NCBI GenBank assembly: GCA_034440635.1
Contig: JAOTON010001814.1
Span: 372,001 to 436,000, forward strand
Direction: 5' to 3'
DNA length: 64,000 nucleotides
From: Lepas anatifera
Lineage: Eukaryota; Arthropoda; Thecostraca; Lepadidae
The position numbers and the translations under genes were made by a program. The notes beneath the pieces are model-generated. The model ran no database searches and was not told where the DNA came from. It worked only from the letters and a program-made list of their open reading frames with translations. This document shows, in pieces, positions 10,246-35,945 of this stretch (within the stretch, counting starts at the first letter, position 1; each line of letters starts with the position of its first letter).

Positions 10246-13200
10246 ATTCTGTTGAAATTAATTTATATGAAATCCGTCTGTGTTCTTACCCTGGAAGCGT
10301 AAAAAACATAGTGTATGCGATAGCAGCATATTGTAAAAGCTCGCGTTCTTCACGGCCCTCCCGCCAAACGAGCCCCGGAGCCGCCTCAAGCGCCGCGTCA
10401 CCCGAGAAGTGACGCGCCCGCCGCGTCGCGCGGTTTGGAGCTGGGGAGGGGAAGGTGGAGGGACAGGACACGACAGATCAAGTTCATCCATTGATGGATA
10501 GGAAAAGATGGAGCTATGCACAGAGCTTGAAGAAATTGTGAACATAGACTATTTATATTTTGGCATTCACCTCATCTATGTCTCCGAGTGCGACATAACA
10601 AAGTGGAAATCCGGACCCGGTTTGGTCAGCCACGGTAACACGCTAAAATCACCTAGCTGCACAAATAACTGCCGGAATGACGGGTTTTATTTCGAAGTAC
10701 TTATTTGACGCGTTCGTGGAATAATAACGACGTGTGGCATGACATGTGTTAGTACCAAAGTTATTTTCAAATTTCTTTGCAGCGAATACAAAAACTTAAG
10801 AAGTGAACAGAAAACAAATAGGGTACCAAGCTTATTTAGTCATCCGCATCGGCTCACTTATAGTTTTCGTCTAATGTAAGAGTTAAGTAAAATCTGAAAG
10901 TGCTTTCTTATAGCTGCGTCCCGCAAACATGGAAAACGAAAACTGTAATTGATTATTGGTGTCTCAATTTTCTGTTATTCTCGCTTTGCTGCATTGACAA
11001 ATATTTGTTTCTCCTTGACGGATCTTGTATGCACGGTTCAATATATTAACTACCGGCCCTCAAAATGTTTCACTCCGTTTAAAGCAGTGGTCGTGGCGGC
11101 AAAATCCCACTGTACTTTTATAGCTGTTTACTTATTGTGGCCGACCCTGGAAACTGTCGCTTTGTTGGGAGAACGGGAAACTGAGGGTGTGATTTGAAGC
11201 AGGAAGCCTAACCGGAGGTGCGAAAAGTGAAGCTGCGATGGGATACATTTGTTTACTTTATCCACGGTAAGAGAAGGGGAATAGGAGGTAACTTTATTTG
11301 ACACTTTACATGAATACCAACTCTTCATACGATCACTTCCTTTAATAACTTTTAGCCAGTGGTTTCGGCATTGGAAGGGGTAGGGGCCGGGTTCCACTGT
11401 TTTTGGAAAATGAACGGCCTTTCCCCTTTAGCATAACACAAATAAAAATAGTTGTTAAAGACAGGCTTTAACCTTTACATCTGATCTTAACCCTATTTCC
11501 GTCAGGCTCCCGGCTACCCCTATTTCCGGCAAGGGGGGCAATATCGGCCCCCTAAGATCTCGTAATCTAACCGGCCGATTTTGAAAATTCAAAGTGCCAT
11601 AGATTCCTCTGCTGCTAAACTTTATTTTGAAAAAAAGAAAATTTCAAAATTTTTATTTTTTAGGAGAAGGTCGTGCAAAATATATAATTTTTGTGTATTT
11701 TTTAGATTTTCCATAACCCTTGTCTCTGTTGTACGATTTTCACAAAACTAGTTCAGATTTACAAATAATTGACCCAAAATTTTCATATACTCGAGTTACG
11801 CAAAAATTCGAAATTCAATGGCAGTTCCAGGACCAGGACTATGAGGGGAAATATATACAACCTAAAAAGTTTTTGTTACGCGGATTAGAAGCCGTCATAT
11901 ACTGCTTGGCATCTTTGACACATAAATAAATGAGAAAAAAGTGAAAAACTCATCAGGGGTGGATGCAGTAAGGTAAAACAGTGGGGTAAAATACATACCA
12001 ACAATATGCGAATGGTATGCATGAGTATATTAGTCCCTCGACTAGTTGAAATATAATTTCTGATAATTTTTACCCTCCCATGGCAGCTCTGGGAAAGGGG
12101 GTGACATAGGCGGATCAAGGACTCGTCGTGGGGGGTGGGGGTGATTGGAAACACATTTTCAATATACAACGATATTGAGTCGCGGCGGTGATACTGGCTG
12201 GGAATATACATTTTGAAAATGTGTAGTGACTTGACACTCCTCTGGTAATCTAGAATTGGGTTATAACTATTTTGAATTTTCATATACCCAATTGTATTCG
12301 CCCTGGCACGGCTGTAAGCTGTCTTCTCACTTACTAACGTTTAGTCCTTCTTGATAACATTCCCCCATTTTGAACTGCTGTAACCGCCCCTGATGAATAC
12401 ATATAGTGACAATTGTGAATGCACTATCATCTCACATAAAAAATGATATAATAAAACCATATAACTGGTATCAGGATCAGCAGAGACGGCTTCCTTTTTA
12501 CAAAAAAACCATCGCATACGATAATACTTGGTTTGTGGATAGAACCTCCCCAAAAACCCAGCCATAGCTCCGCCCCTGGTAAATATATAATCTTGAAAAT
12601 TTCAAAAAACCTGCCTGTACTAGTTTTAGGAAAAGTCAGGAAGTTTCAAAGTTCTATCGCAAGCCGTTTCGGAGATATTCTTGAAAAACCTGAAGGGGGG
12701 GCAATATTAGCCCCCCCTGCCGCCACCGAATGGAGCAGGGAAGTACACGGGAAAACTCTAAATGGTGTTTTTATATTGAATTTTTTTGAACCTCCTCACA
12801 GTTGAGATGTCCTAAAACGGCAAAATATATTGATTGCAATCACAAACTGCGCTGACATTTCATCCTCCCCTACCCGTCCCGGCTGTACTGGGCCGGTCGG
12901 TCACCGGGCATCGCAGCGGACAGCCGTCGGGCACGCCCGCTAGTGCCTGTTTTTGTGGGCAGTGGGCCTATTGCATTGGAGTGAGTCTAGCTACTGGGCT
13001 TATATGTCATTTTGTCAGAGACCGTACTTTCTACGTGACCTGATGGGACTCCCACGTAACGAGTATAGACGGAGACCGACCGCACCGAAGCTGGCTAGGG
13101 CGCGTTTAGTGCGGCTGACCGAACCCACTGAGCGAGACATCCTAGCAAAAGCCTTACTAGGCTGCGAAGTGACATTTGTTTTCAAGTGTAGCTAACCGAA

Positions 13201-14072
13201 CTGAGCCGAGCAGAACTTAAGGAGAGGTTCCACAAGGTCCGGAACATAAAAGGCACCAAGGGTTTCCGCTATTTTAGGCCAGAAGACTGCTGAACAGCGG
13301 ACGTCTACGCAACGTCTGTAATCACTTTAACCCGGAGGCTTCAAACCGTGTGATGAAGTAACACACACGTGCGATAATGCTACCGTCACAGCATGTCTGT
13401 GCGGCACCGACCGCAACATGGCAATGTTGCAACATGGCAGTCAATACAGAACTGAAGTGTTGTTTCAATATAGCCGTTATAATTCAGTTAATTTTTTAAA
13501 CACTGCTCAGCAATAAATTCAGCACGATGGTCTCGTATAATAGGAATAAAGTGTTGGCTTTGTGTCGTAACGACTGACAAGGTAATTCAATACGAAAGTT
13601 ATAAGCACCTTTGGGATTCTCTCGCTAAGTACAAAGGAATAACGTATCCTATTATCTAGTGAGATTAAAACACGAAACGGTCTTTGAGCTCTTTGGTCAG
13701 TCCAAGATTACTTTAGCTGATAATGCTTACAATTCAAATTGCAAGGGCAACCAAAAAAACGATGACGTCACAATAAACATTCTATCACCATTGTGAGGGA
13801 AGTTAGCAAATCTAGACCAATTTCTACCAATACATTTCCAATCGAGAGCCCTGGACAGATCTCAGGTCATCGATATCAGAAATTCCGTTACGGCTCATTG
13901 TTTTACTCGGCGGCCTTATCATGTGATATGAATGTCAAACTGATAAAGCTTTTTCTCACCGCGCAGCTATAAACATTTTCTTGCGGTCACTTGGCCTGAA
14001 CTGGTGACCTGACCTGATATTGCCGGGACCTAAGATTGCGTCAGAAGCTACAACAATGACCGCGTAGCACGA
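10246..14072. other. Region without recognisable gene; TE debris
   Basis: A CpG-rich patch at about 10350-10450 is the only promoter-like composition, and no gene can be tied to it. GGGGGCAATAT...GCCCCCC motifs occur near 11520 and 12690. CAGGGG-type termini occur near 11952 (CAGGGGTGGATGC), 12377-12393 (ending CCGCCCCTG) and 12566-12582 (CTCCGCCCCTGG on this strand). These suggest remnants of several small hAT-like elements, though I could not pair the ends with target duplications. Nothing coding is supported from 12830 to 14070. Confidence 0.4.
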
Positions 14073-14216
14073 ACTCTGGCGGACGCAGGGGGAACAAAGG
14101 CCATGGCCGCCCCTTCCAAAATTGGGAAACTTTGGTCGATTTTCTTCATCACTATGATTTTACGATTTCTCCAGAGTTGCCACCCCCGAAACAGCGTTCC
14201 TGCGTCCACCACTGAG
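14073..14216. mobile_element. Possible short hAT-like MITE
   Basis: The left end reads CTCTGGCGGACGCAGGGGG. The right end, read on the other strand, is CAGTGGTGGACGCAGG. They match at most positions as inverted ends of about 16 bp around a 144-bp non-coding interior. No target duplication is evident, so this is tentative. Confidence 0.35.
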
Positions 14217-14329
14217 CATGTATGCCAAATACGGTGGCATTGCGCGCCTCTGTCTCTTCGCTCCAGGCGAAAAATCTTAAATCTTATTTTTATTTTTTGA
14301 TGGTTTCAGGGTGAGAGCACATGCAGATT

Positions 14330-14720
14330 TCAAATATTTAAAATTAAAGAAAATCGAAGACCTCGCTCTTTAACATTTTGCATTTATGTTTTAAATTTTA
14401 TGTTTTTACCCATTTTAAAATTTTTCAGGAACTGCTTTTGGCAATCATTGGTATGCCCGAAAAATCCTACCCCTTAAAACGTTAACCGATTTCAAATATC
14501 TCCGGAACTTCTTGGGCTACAAAGCTTTGAATTTTACCAATCACGAAGTGACGTCACACTTTGACGTCACTGTTGCAACGAAACTAAAACCCGGAGGTCT
14601 ATTTCGACCACATAATTGGATTCTAGACTGTAAAGAACCCCTATACACCTCATTTCATAGAGATCTGAGGGGGTGCCGTGTAAAATCACAATTTTACTGC
14701 TTGAGTTGGCATGGAATGCC

Positions 14721-14722
<2 letters not shown>
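14330..14722 (-). repeat. Interspersed repeat, right of an inverted pair (no nested MITE)
   Basis: Reverse-oriented relative of 9382-10245, ending outward in GGAATGCCCC next to (TA)n. It has the gtggtcg-to-CAGTGACGTCAAA segment without the 494-bp MITE, so it acts as the empty-site reference. Both copies put their outer end against a TA array. Confidence 0.7.
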
Positions 14723-14788
<66 letters not shown>

Positions 14789-14866
14789 CATGTACATAAA
14801 ATCACGATAGAAATATATATTACATGTATATAAAAACACGATAGAAATGTATATATATATATATAT
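14723..14866. repeat. (TA)n tract with a tandemly duplicated unit of about 37 bp
   Basis: About 64 bp of TA repeats (14723-14786), then two copies of a segment with ATATTACATGTA and CACGATAGAAAT, then a shorter TA run (about 14855-14866). The last run directly precedes the PLE 3' end. Confidence 0.85.
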
Positions 14867-14913
14867 GTAAGAGACTTGAGACTGTTTTAATTAATTTACT
14901 TCATATTTATCTT

Positions 14914-14955
14914 TTTACAGACGTTTCGGTGGCAAAACACCTTCGTCAGTATAAA
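14914..14955 (-). ncRNA. Hammerhead-like ribozyme motif in PLE1
   Basis: Read on the minus strand: TTTATA, CTGACGA, A, GGTG-loop-CACC, GAAACGTC, TGTAAA. The 5' TTTATA pairs with the 3' TGTAAA (6 bp including one G-U) as stem I. GGTG/CACC forms stem II. GAAAC followed by GTC supplies the conserved GAAA and a GUC cleavage triplet. The ACGT palindrome suits a minimal stem III that can form in dimers. One extra A sits between the CUGANGA core and stem II, a departure from the classical core, so activity is uncertain. Minimal type I hammerheads are known in PLEs. Confidence 0.5.
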
Positions 14956-15091
14956 TCACATCAAAAAGACATTAAAACGACACATACATGAGGCACCATA
15001 AAACGAATAAACAAGACAGTTTAGCAAGAATGAATCGGGCAAACATTTCTATCGTGTTTCAAATTTCTCTCACGTCTAGCACGAAAACACG

Positions 15092-15403
15092 TCAGTGGGG
15101 AACTTCTGATATTGCTAAACATGCCGAAGATTTCGACCAATTTACAAATCCAGGTCGCGTGTTAAAAGAGGGGTAAACTGAAATAAATGCTGATTCTAAA
15201 TTTCTTCTTCGCGTTTTATCTTTTGGTTTGGCCAGAATTTTAGTATCATCCCATCGTGGTAAATGGTTGCAAGCATCTATGCGTACTACTAGAGAATTTG
15301 TGGTCCTATGATGTATTACATCTTTTCTGTGCTCTTTTAATCTAACTTTTAGGCCCTTACCTGTCTCAACGGTGTATGGTTTTGAACAACCTCCGCATGG
15401 TAT
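15092..15403 (-). pseudogene. PLE1 GIY-YIG endonuclease region
   Basis: An open minus-strand stretch without an ATG, in a different frame from the RT. It reads IPCGGCSKPYTVETGKGLKV (a decayed version of the PLE CGxxYVGETGRxLKxR block), then VRLKEHRKDV with the catalytic-type Arg and His, a CNHLPRWDD block, and ends in FNTRPGFVNWSKSSACLA before a stop at 15092. The GIY and YIG tripeptides themselves are lost, so the nuclease is probably dead. The region lies 3' of the RT in element orientation, as in canonical PLEs. Confidence 0.7.
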
Positions 15404-15642
15404 ACTGTAAAATTATGCTAAGTTGGAATCCTTTGGTTTTGCTTTCTTTAAAATATCTCCTGTCTTCTTCCTTGAGACTATAGCTATTTTATGCCCGCAT
15501 TTGTCAAATGATTAGAGAATATGTTGGCGTATTTTGAGTTTGGTTCAGAGATACAGCTACTGAATTTTGTCTTGTTTGCTGTGGTTTTGGTTTTAGTTCT
15601 ATTGTTCCAAATGCTATATACTTTTTCCTTAAGGCCAAGAAA

Positions 15643-16335
15643 CTATCCCAGTGGATATTTTAGAGCCTGAAGTCTTTTAATTACATGTTTCATCTCATCT
15701 TCTAAGTATTCTGCACTACACATTCTTATAGCCTTAAGGAGGAAACCCAGCACAATGCCACTTTTAGCTTTTTCACTATGGCCGGAATAGAAGTGAACGT
15801 AGTCTTCTCTGTTGGCTAGTTTTCTATAAACCTTAAATTTTAAGTCATCAGCTTGCCTTTCCATAAGAGTGTCTAAGAAAGGTAGATAATTTTGGACCTC
15901 GTTTTCTGCAGTGAACTGGATGTTCGGATTTACACTATTGAGTTGTACTAACTTTTCTTCTATGCACATGTGATATGGAGCTACAATAATTACATCATCT
16001 ACATATCTTGCCCAGAATGTGTTGGTCCCCATAATTCCCTTAAAATGATCTTCTTCTAACTTTTCCATATAAAAGCATGCTGCGACGGCACTAAGTGGAG
16101 AGCCCATTGCCAACCCGCTGTGTTGTTTGAATTCCTTACTATCGAAAGTAAAGCCACCAAAGTTCATGCATAATGATACCAATTTTACGAAATGGATTTT
16201 GGGAAGCGGAAGATCATCCACATTAAGCAAGCCAGCTACATGCTTTATGACATTCAACGCACCTTCAATGGGGACATTAACATCGAGACTTGCTAGCTTC
16301 TTTCGTTTCATATCGACACCCTTTAATCTCTCCAT
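15643..16335 (-). pseudogene. PLE1 reverse transcriptase (partial)
   Basis: A 230-residue minus-strand frame. RT motifs: FKQHSGLAMGSPLSAVAACF (motif B), FWARYVDDVIIV (motif C with YVDD), QFTAENEVQNYLPFLDTLM (thumb-proximal block), VYRKLANREDYVHFYSGHSE, and GIVLGFLLKAIRMCS. Coding sequence resembling the PLE core runs a little upstream of the listed Met to about 16400, where the element is cut. RT motifs 1-A are absent, and the link to the nuclease region needs a frame change near 15640-15400. Confidence 0.88.
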
Positions 16336-16414
16336 TAGTTCTGAAGTATTTTTTTCTGAAGCTTTGCTATTATTTTCGCGATTTTGTGTGGGGCACTGTT
16401 AATATGGGCACTGT

Positions 16415-16416
<2 letters not shown>

Positions 16417-16480
<64 letters not shown>
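16417..16480. repeat. (TA)n microsatellite at the 5' edge of PLE1
   Basis: About 32 TA units. Together with the tract at 14855-14866 it brackets PLE1. Tyr-Ile frames across it are artefacts. Confidence 0.95.
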
Positions 16481-16482
<2 letters not shown>

Positions 16483-16619
16483 CAAGGAGAGGTATATCTC
16501 CCTCTCCATTAGAAATACATAGAGAAACAGGAAATGGCTGTATTTGTGTAGATACAGCTGAGAATACCTTTGTATTCTCCAAATCGTGGTATCCATTCCA
16601 TGGCTCCATCCATCCATGG

Positions 16620-17170
16620 GCCCCTTTCAAGGTTTATGTTGCAATTTTTGACCTATAGACTCTGAGAGGTCATCTGGTGCTATTCAAGCATTTTTCAGAA
16701 TTGGGCCATTAACTTTGTAGCAAATGATGATACAGCTTATATTTTTTATGCCAATACGTTTAGATTGCCACTGCAAGTCGATTGATAAGCATACTGGCTA
16801 TGCTAGGTTAAAAAGACCTTGACCTGAGCTGAGGTCAGGTCTTTTTTACCTAGCATAGTCATATTATACACCATTTGATTTTCCGTGACGAGAGGAAGCG
16901 AATGGGGCCTAAACATGATTTTAACATAACTCTCGGACGCCAGTGCCCGAAGACACTACCCTAACATGTAACCTTCTTTGACCTGTCATGACCTCAATAT
17001 TGACCTGAGCCAAAGAGTGACGGATGTAATCTCTTCGTGAATTTTCATGAGCTATCCAACAGCTTTCGCGTCTTTCCTCTAGTCCACATAGTAGCCGAGT
17101 TCGAGGTGAGCGTGTTTGAAACGCCCCCCCCCCACCCAACAGGACGGAGGTGGCTCAGAGGCCCACCGCG
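16620..17170. repeat. TGACCT-rich interspersed repeat (copy 2)
   Basis: Shares with 8170-9031 the stretches TAGCATAGTCATATTATACA and CACCATTTGATTT, several TGACCT hexamers, and the terminal GGAGGTGGCTCAGAGGCCC-like block near 17146-17165. The terminal inverted repeats are not as clean as in copy 1. Confidence 0.5.
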
Positions 17171-17394
17171 GTGGGGGAAAATTGTGCTCAAAACAAGAGG
17201 AACAAACGGAAATATGGATTATACTCAACTTAGATAGTGGAAAAACGTGTTGCAGCATTATGAATCAGTGAATCTGAGAGATAGGGCACTAAAATGCTAG
17301 ATGCGATTTGAACAGGAGTCTAGATGATTTAGAAGACTCCATTGATTTCTCAATATGTACCCCGTACTCATATACTCATACTCATAGCATTGGT

Positions 17395-18355
17395 GGATTC
17401 AGGGGGTGGGAAGTGGGGCACTTTTCCCTCCCCTCGATCGACCTTCGGCACCCTTAAAATAGTCACAGTGGCCCCATGAAGAGTCGCATGTCGCTTCCCC
17501 TAAAATGCGAATATAGGCGCCCCCGTGATAGGATTTGGCGCCCTTCTGATAGCTTTTGCCCCCAAAAGTGGCGTTCCATGGTCCGGGTGGCGCTCCATGG
17601 TCCGAGTGGCCCATGGTCCTCGTGGTGATCCATGGTCCTCGTGGCGATCCATGGTCCGGGGGCGCTCCATGGTCCGGGTGGCCCGTGGTCCGGGTGTCGC
17701 TCCATGGTCCGGGTGACGCTCCATGGTCCGGGTGACGATCCATGGTCCGGGTGGCGCTCCATGGTCCGGGTGGCCCGTGGTCCGGGTGTCGCTCCATGGT
17801 CCGGGTGGCGCTCCGTGGTTCGAGTGGCCCATGGTCCTCGTGGCGCTCCATGGTCCGGGGCGCTACATGGTCCTCGTGGCGATCCATGGTCCGGGTGGCG
17901 CTCCATGGTCCGGGTGGCGATCCATGGTCCGGGTGGCGCTCCATGGTCCGGGTGGCGCTCCATGGTCCTGGTGGCGCTCCGTGGTCCGGGGGCGCTCCAT
18001 GGTCCGGGTGGCGCTCCATGGTCCGGGTGGCGCTCCGTGGTCTAAGTGGCCTATGGTCCTCGTGGCGATCCATGGTCCGGGGCGCTCCATGGTCCGGGGC
18101 GATCCATGATCCTGTGACGCTCCATGGTCCGGGGGCGCTACATGGTCCTCGTGGCGATCCATGGTCCGGGGCGCTCCATGGTCCGGGGGCGCTCCATGGT
18201 CCGGGGGCGCTCCATGGTCCGGGGGCGCTCCATGGTCCTCGTGGCGATCCATGGTCCTCGTGGCGATCCATTGTCCGGGTGGCGCTCCATGGTCCGGGTG
18301 GCGATCCCCGACCACTTGTCTCCCCTTCGCTTAGAAGTCCTAGATCTGCCTATGC
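17395..18355. mobile_element. Interspersed element carrying an expanded 19-bp array
   Basis: The left flank (GGTGGATTCAGGGGGTGGGA, CCCCTCGATCGACC, AAAATGCGAATATAGGCGCC) and right flank (AGTCCTAGATCTGCCTATG) match the flanks of 41745-42005, which has only a few GGCGC units between them. The element is therefore dispersed, and the array is a local expansion inside this copy. GGATC-type termini hint at a hAT origin, but no target duplication was identified. Confidence 0.55.
17560..18310. repeat. 19-bp minisatellite, about 40 units
   Basis: Unit ATGGTCCGGGTGGCGCTCC (19 bp) with common variants (TCCTCGTGGCGATCC) and shortened 17-18 bp units, centred on the NcoI palindrome CCATGG. Since 19 is not a multiple of 3, every third unit returns to frame and gives long artefactual ORFs with a 19-residue period on both strands. 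None is a gene. Confidence 0.95.
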
Positions 18356-18548
18356 CCCATGTAACCCTGATATTTCAAATGCAATGTTTCTATCATGTTC
18401 CCGCGCCTTTGGCTCATGTCGAATATAACTAATCTTTATATCTAAACTATGGACCAGAAACTATTGTGTTGAGAGCTCGAAACACAAACCCATGATGATT
18501 GCGACGCTAGTAACATCAGCTCAAACAAAACGTTGTGTCGGCCTTCAG

Positions 18549-33153
<14,605 letters not shown>

Positions 33154-33870
33154 AGCGCCGATGCGCCAGTGTTATAACCGGGCGGGCCATTTGCCGCTAG
33201 TGAGAACAGGGCAGATTTTATTCTGCTGGGGACGAGGTCAGGAGATAAGGTCTTTCTGTGCAGACACAAGCTCGTGCTACAAAAATCTCACCGACATTTG
33301 ACTGTAGGAAGCGTGTATCAGGCGCTGCGGTTGCTAGCAGTGGCTGCCAAAGCCCCTGGATTACAAGGAGACAGATGCTCTGTATATGCACTTTTATTAT
33401 ATGCCCGTCATGTTGCAGTTTACTGTCGTGCTCGCATACAACTTCCGATGTCTTATTCCGGTCTTGTGACTTTTACAGGAGACTCAAGTGTCGTTTGGTT
33501 GTGCTCTGGTTCTCTCCGATCTGCTGTGGATCCAGCCAGGTGCAGTGCCAAGTGGCATTCTGCTCTTCCACCGATCGTAGATGAATCGTTACCTGTGCAC
33601 AGTAATTCGAAAATATCCGACTTACATTCATTATATCCGGAAAAAACGGGCCAGAAAGATAAATATATTTTGAAATGGACTCTTTGTCAATAAGTGAAAT
33701 AAGAAAACAGGGCAGTTGAAGAGCAGGTAAATGTCGTGTAATGTCGGTTGGCGGTGGATGGTGGTAAAAAGGCATTTCAATGTTTCGTACCCAAAGTGAT
33801 CAGAATCATAGTTTAGTACCAGCTTTAGTATATCATACTAGGAATATGCAATAAATAATTAATACTAATC
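33154..33870 (+). other. Tubulin 3' UTR and candidate polyadenylation signal
   Basis: No other coding signal follows the stop. The first canonical AATAAA is at 33850-33855, about 700 bases downstream, a plausible 3' end. Transcript data would be needed to place it. Confidence 0.35.
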
Positions 33871-35440
33871 TACTACATTCCTACAACGTAAACACAAACG
33901 ACTGCAGCTGGTGACTATGGTATTTGTTTGTAATCAAAACAAGGAGGAACAGTACTTAGCTGCGATTGAGGATTTGACTGTTGTCAATATTATTGTGGTC
34001 CATTCATTCGCTTTTGAACGTTTTCAAAGCAACCTATATGCTATTCAAGTTATTTTTTTACATATTTTTTAATATAGGTAGTGAGCAGGGGTGCGACGTC
34101 GGCCAGTAGGGGCAAGCCGTCGTTCCAGGACAAATCGGCCAGGCACCACCTGGATTGTACATAGCATTGTCTCAGATTTCGTTCCAACTTCGTACACAGG
34201 GTTATCAGTGGCGTAGACGTCAGATTTGAGAATGTTTTTCTCAAAATACGGGTTTTGAAGTTACAGCTTGCTGAAAATCGTGAAAATCCGTGTTTTTGGC
34301 AAAACATGGCAGCATACAATCATTATTTTCTGTGTAGTTCTTCATTATGGATGCTCATTTAAAACGTGATTGTATCTAGAATTGTATTGTCCAGCTTTGA
34401 TAATTAAAGTGCCGAAGTGCCACCGACAGCCGATTTGCACTTCGGCCAACCAACGACAAGCACCCGTGTGGTGCTCAGCGGAGACTATGAGTTAGAAGTT
34501 TTTTTGCGAAGGAAACATGCATCTACATAAGCACATGATGTTGCGGAAATGTTCATAGGGTAGGGTGTGCCGCTGACAAAAAAACATTTTCTAGTCTTTC
34601 TTTTTCTAGTCTTCATTTTTCAAGTCTTCTTTTTCTGTCATCTTTTGTTTTCATATTCAGTAAGGTCTCATTAAGAGTAATGGACGTAAACAAAATACGT
34701 TATAAAGTATGTGTTTTTAAGCAAGGTGGAATCAATATTATTCAGGTCCTAGGTTAAAGTGAACTCATAGCTAAAGGGCTGTGTTATGACAGCAGTGTAT
34801 TATATTTAGTGACATTTGGTTGGGTTTACCAGCAGAGGAGTCAGATGAGGCTGAATCAATGTACACAAATATATATTTAATTTCTATTGAGGCATAGACG
34901 TGACCTACTTTGGTTCACAGTTTAGATGGATTTTGATCACCCCTTGACGTTACCCCACTTCGATTCTGAAATAAAATGACATTTCTCAAGCACATCCATT
35001 ATGTTTCGAAATCGGTCATAAGAAATTGAAAGTACATTGCGAAGAATAGACAAAAATCAAAGGATCAGTTCAACCAAAAGCCTGTCTGTTCTGACGGTAG
35101 TCCCGTCCAGCAGCGGCAATACATGGGAAACATCGAATCCTGCTGAAACTATTTAAGCGCCCAGTGTGTCAGTCGATGATGATTTTGTCATTTTGCGAAT
35201 TTAGATTTACTCTATCTTGTATGTTGGCGTCTTTTGCGGAGAACACTCGACGGGGTCAGCACTAGAGGTTCTATTTTTGGTCCCGGCGTCCCAGAGCCGG
35301 GACCAGATGCTGAACCCGGCTGGGACTTTGCCGGGATCAATTGGGCCTGTACCGGGATCGTGCCGGGACCTCTGAGGATTGGAGAGCGTAATAATCTTAA
35401 CTAGGACCTGTGTTCCTTGGGGCCCATATCAGATTGAGAT
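33871..35440. other. Intergenic region without recognised gene
   Basis: Only small structures stand out: a 10-bp-arm hairpin GCCGAAGTGC at 34411-34446, a TTTTCTAGTC repeat near 34588-34645, and a CCGGGAC/GTCCCGG-rich patch at 35262-35375 with a 9-bp hairpin at about 35279-35304. I see no coding region on either strand. Confidence 0.5.
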
Positions 35441-35454
35441 TAGTTAATTTTTAA

Positions 35455-35830
35455 CCAATTAAGTTAGTTTCCCTTAGCATTTGGCGAATAAATTACCTAA
35501 TATGACTAGCTCACGGTGTATGAACGGCGCAAGCGAGTGTCCTCAACGATATCGCAAAGGCACCATAAGAGCCTACATACGCCGCGCACTGAAGTACTGT
35601 AGCACCTGGAGCGCCTGCGACGAAGAACTCAACACCATCAAGCAAATGCTGATCAGCAACGGTTTTTCTAACACAGAAATCGATAAGGAGAACCAGGACC
35701 TAATTGACCATCACCAGCAGCCTGAAAACCACGCAACACTCCCAACAGCAGTGCAAATCAAGCTTTACTATGAGGGCTTAATGTCACCATCCTATAAGCT
35801 TGGTGAACAAGTTTTAAAATCAATCATCAG
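35455..35830 (+). pseudogene. PLE3, part 1: RT C-terminal region
   Basis: Encodes the region between RT and nuclease in Penelope-like elements: MNGASECPQRYRKGTIRAYI, RRALKYCSTW, then TAVQIKLYYEGLMSPSYKLG and EQVLKSII. The listed open frame runs on to 36002, but homology ends exactly at 35830. That is the target duplication of the element inserted at 35831. The frame resumes without shift at 44599. Upstream RT motifs are absent, so the copy is 5'-truncated near 35455-35490. Confidence 0.8.
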
Positions 35831-35876
35831 CAGAGACGGCGGATTCCATTTTCGAGAAGTGGTGCAAGATTTTCTG

Positions 35877-35945
35877 GAGGGGGCGCCTTCCTCTCCAGGG
35901 GGCGCCATCATCTCTTGGGGGGGCGCCTTTGCTATCCAATGGCGT
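35877..35945. repeat. GGCGCC repeat units, left end of hAT-1
   Basis: Three units of the GGGGGCGCCTTCCTCTCCA type, the same motif as the long arrays at the right end of the element. The LINE relic begins immediately afterwards. Confidence 0.75.

Larger units (their letters stand above)
14867..16416 (-). mobile_element. Penelope-like element 1 (PLE1), 5'-truncated
   Basis: Minus-strand retroelement with an RT domain (15643-16335), a GIY-YIG-like endonuclease region (15092-15403) and a 3' region with a hammerhead-like ribozyme motif (14914-14955). It lacks the N-terminal part of the RT and stops close to a TA array at 16417, while another TA array lies at its 3' edge. The element therefore sits inside TA repeats. 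PLEs reverse transcribe themselves with a telomerase-related RT. Confidence 0.85.

Noticed and set aside
12484..12500. CAGAGACGG sequence as another hAT-1 end
   Set aside because: Only nine bases match. The GGATTCCA part, a partner end and a target duplication are absent.
17399..18428. Several 100-290 residue frames rich in Gly-Pro-Trp or His-Gly
   Set aside because: All arise from the 19-bp minisatellite, which cycles through three frames on both strands.
18492..18548. N-terminal extension of alpha-tubulin from the in-frame ATG at 18492
   Set aside because: The 19 extra residues are foreign to the family, and a splice acceptor directly precedes codon 2, where tubulin genes commonly have an intron.
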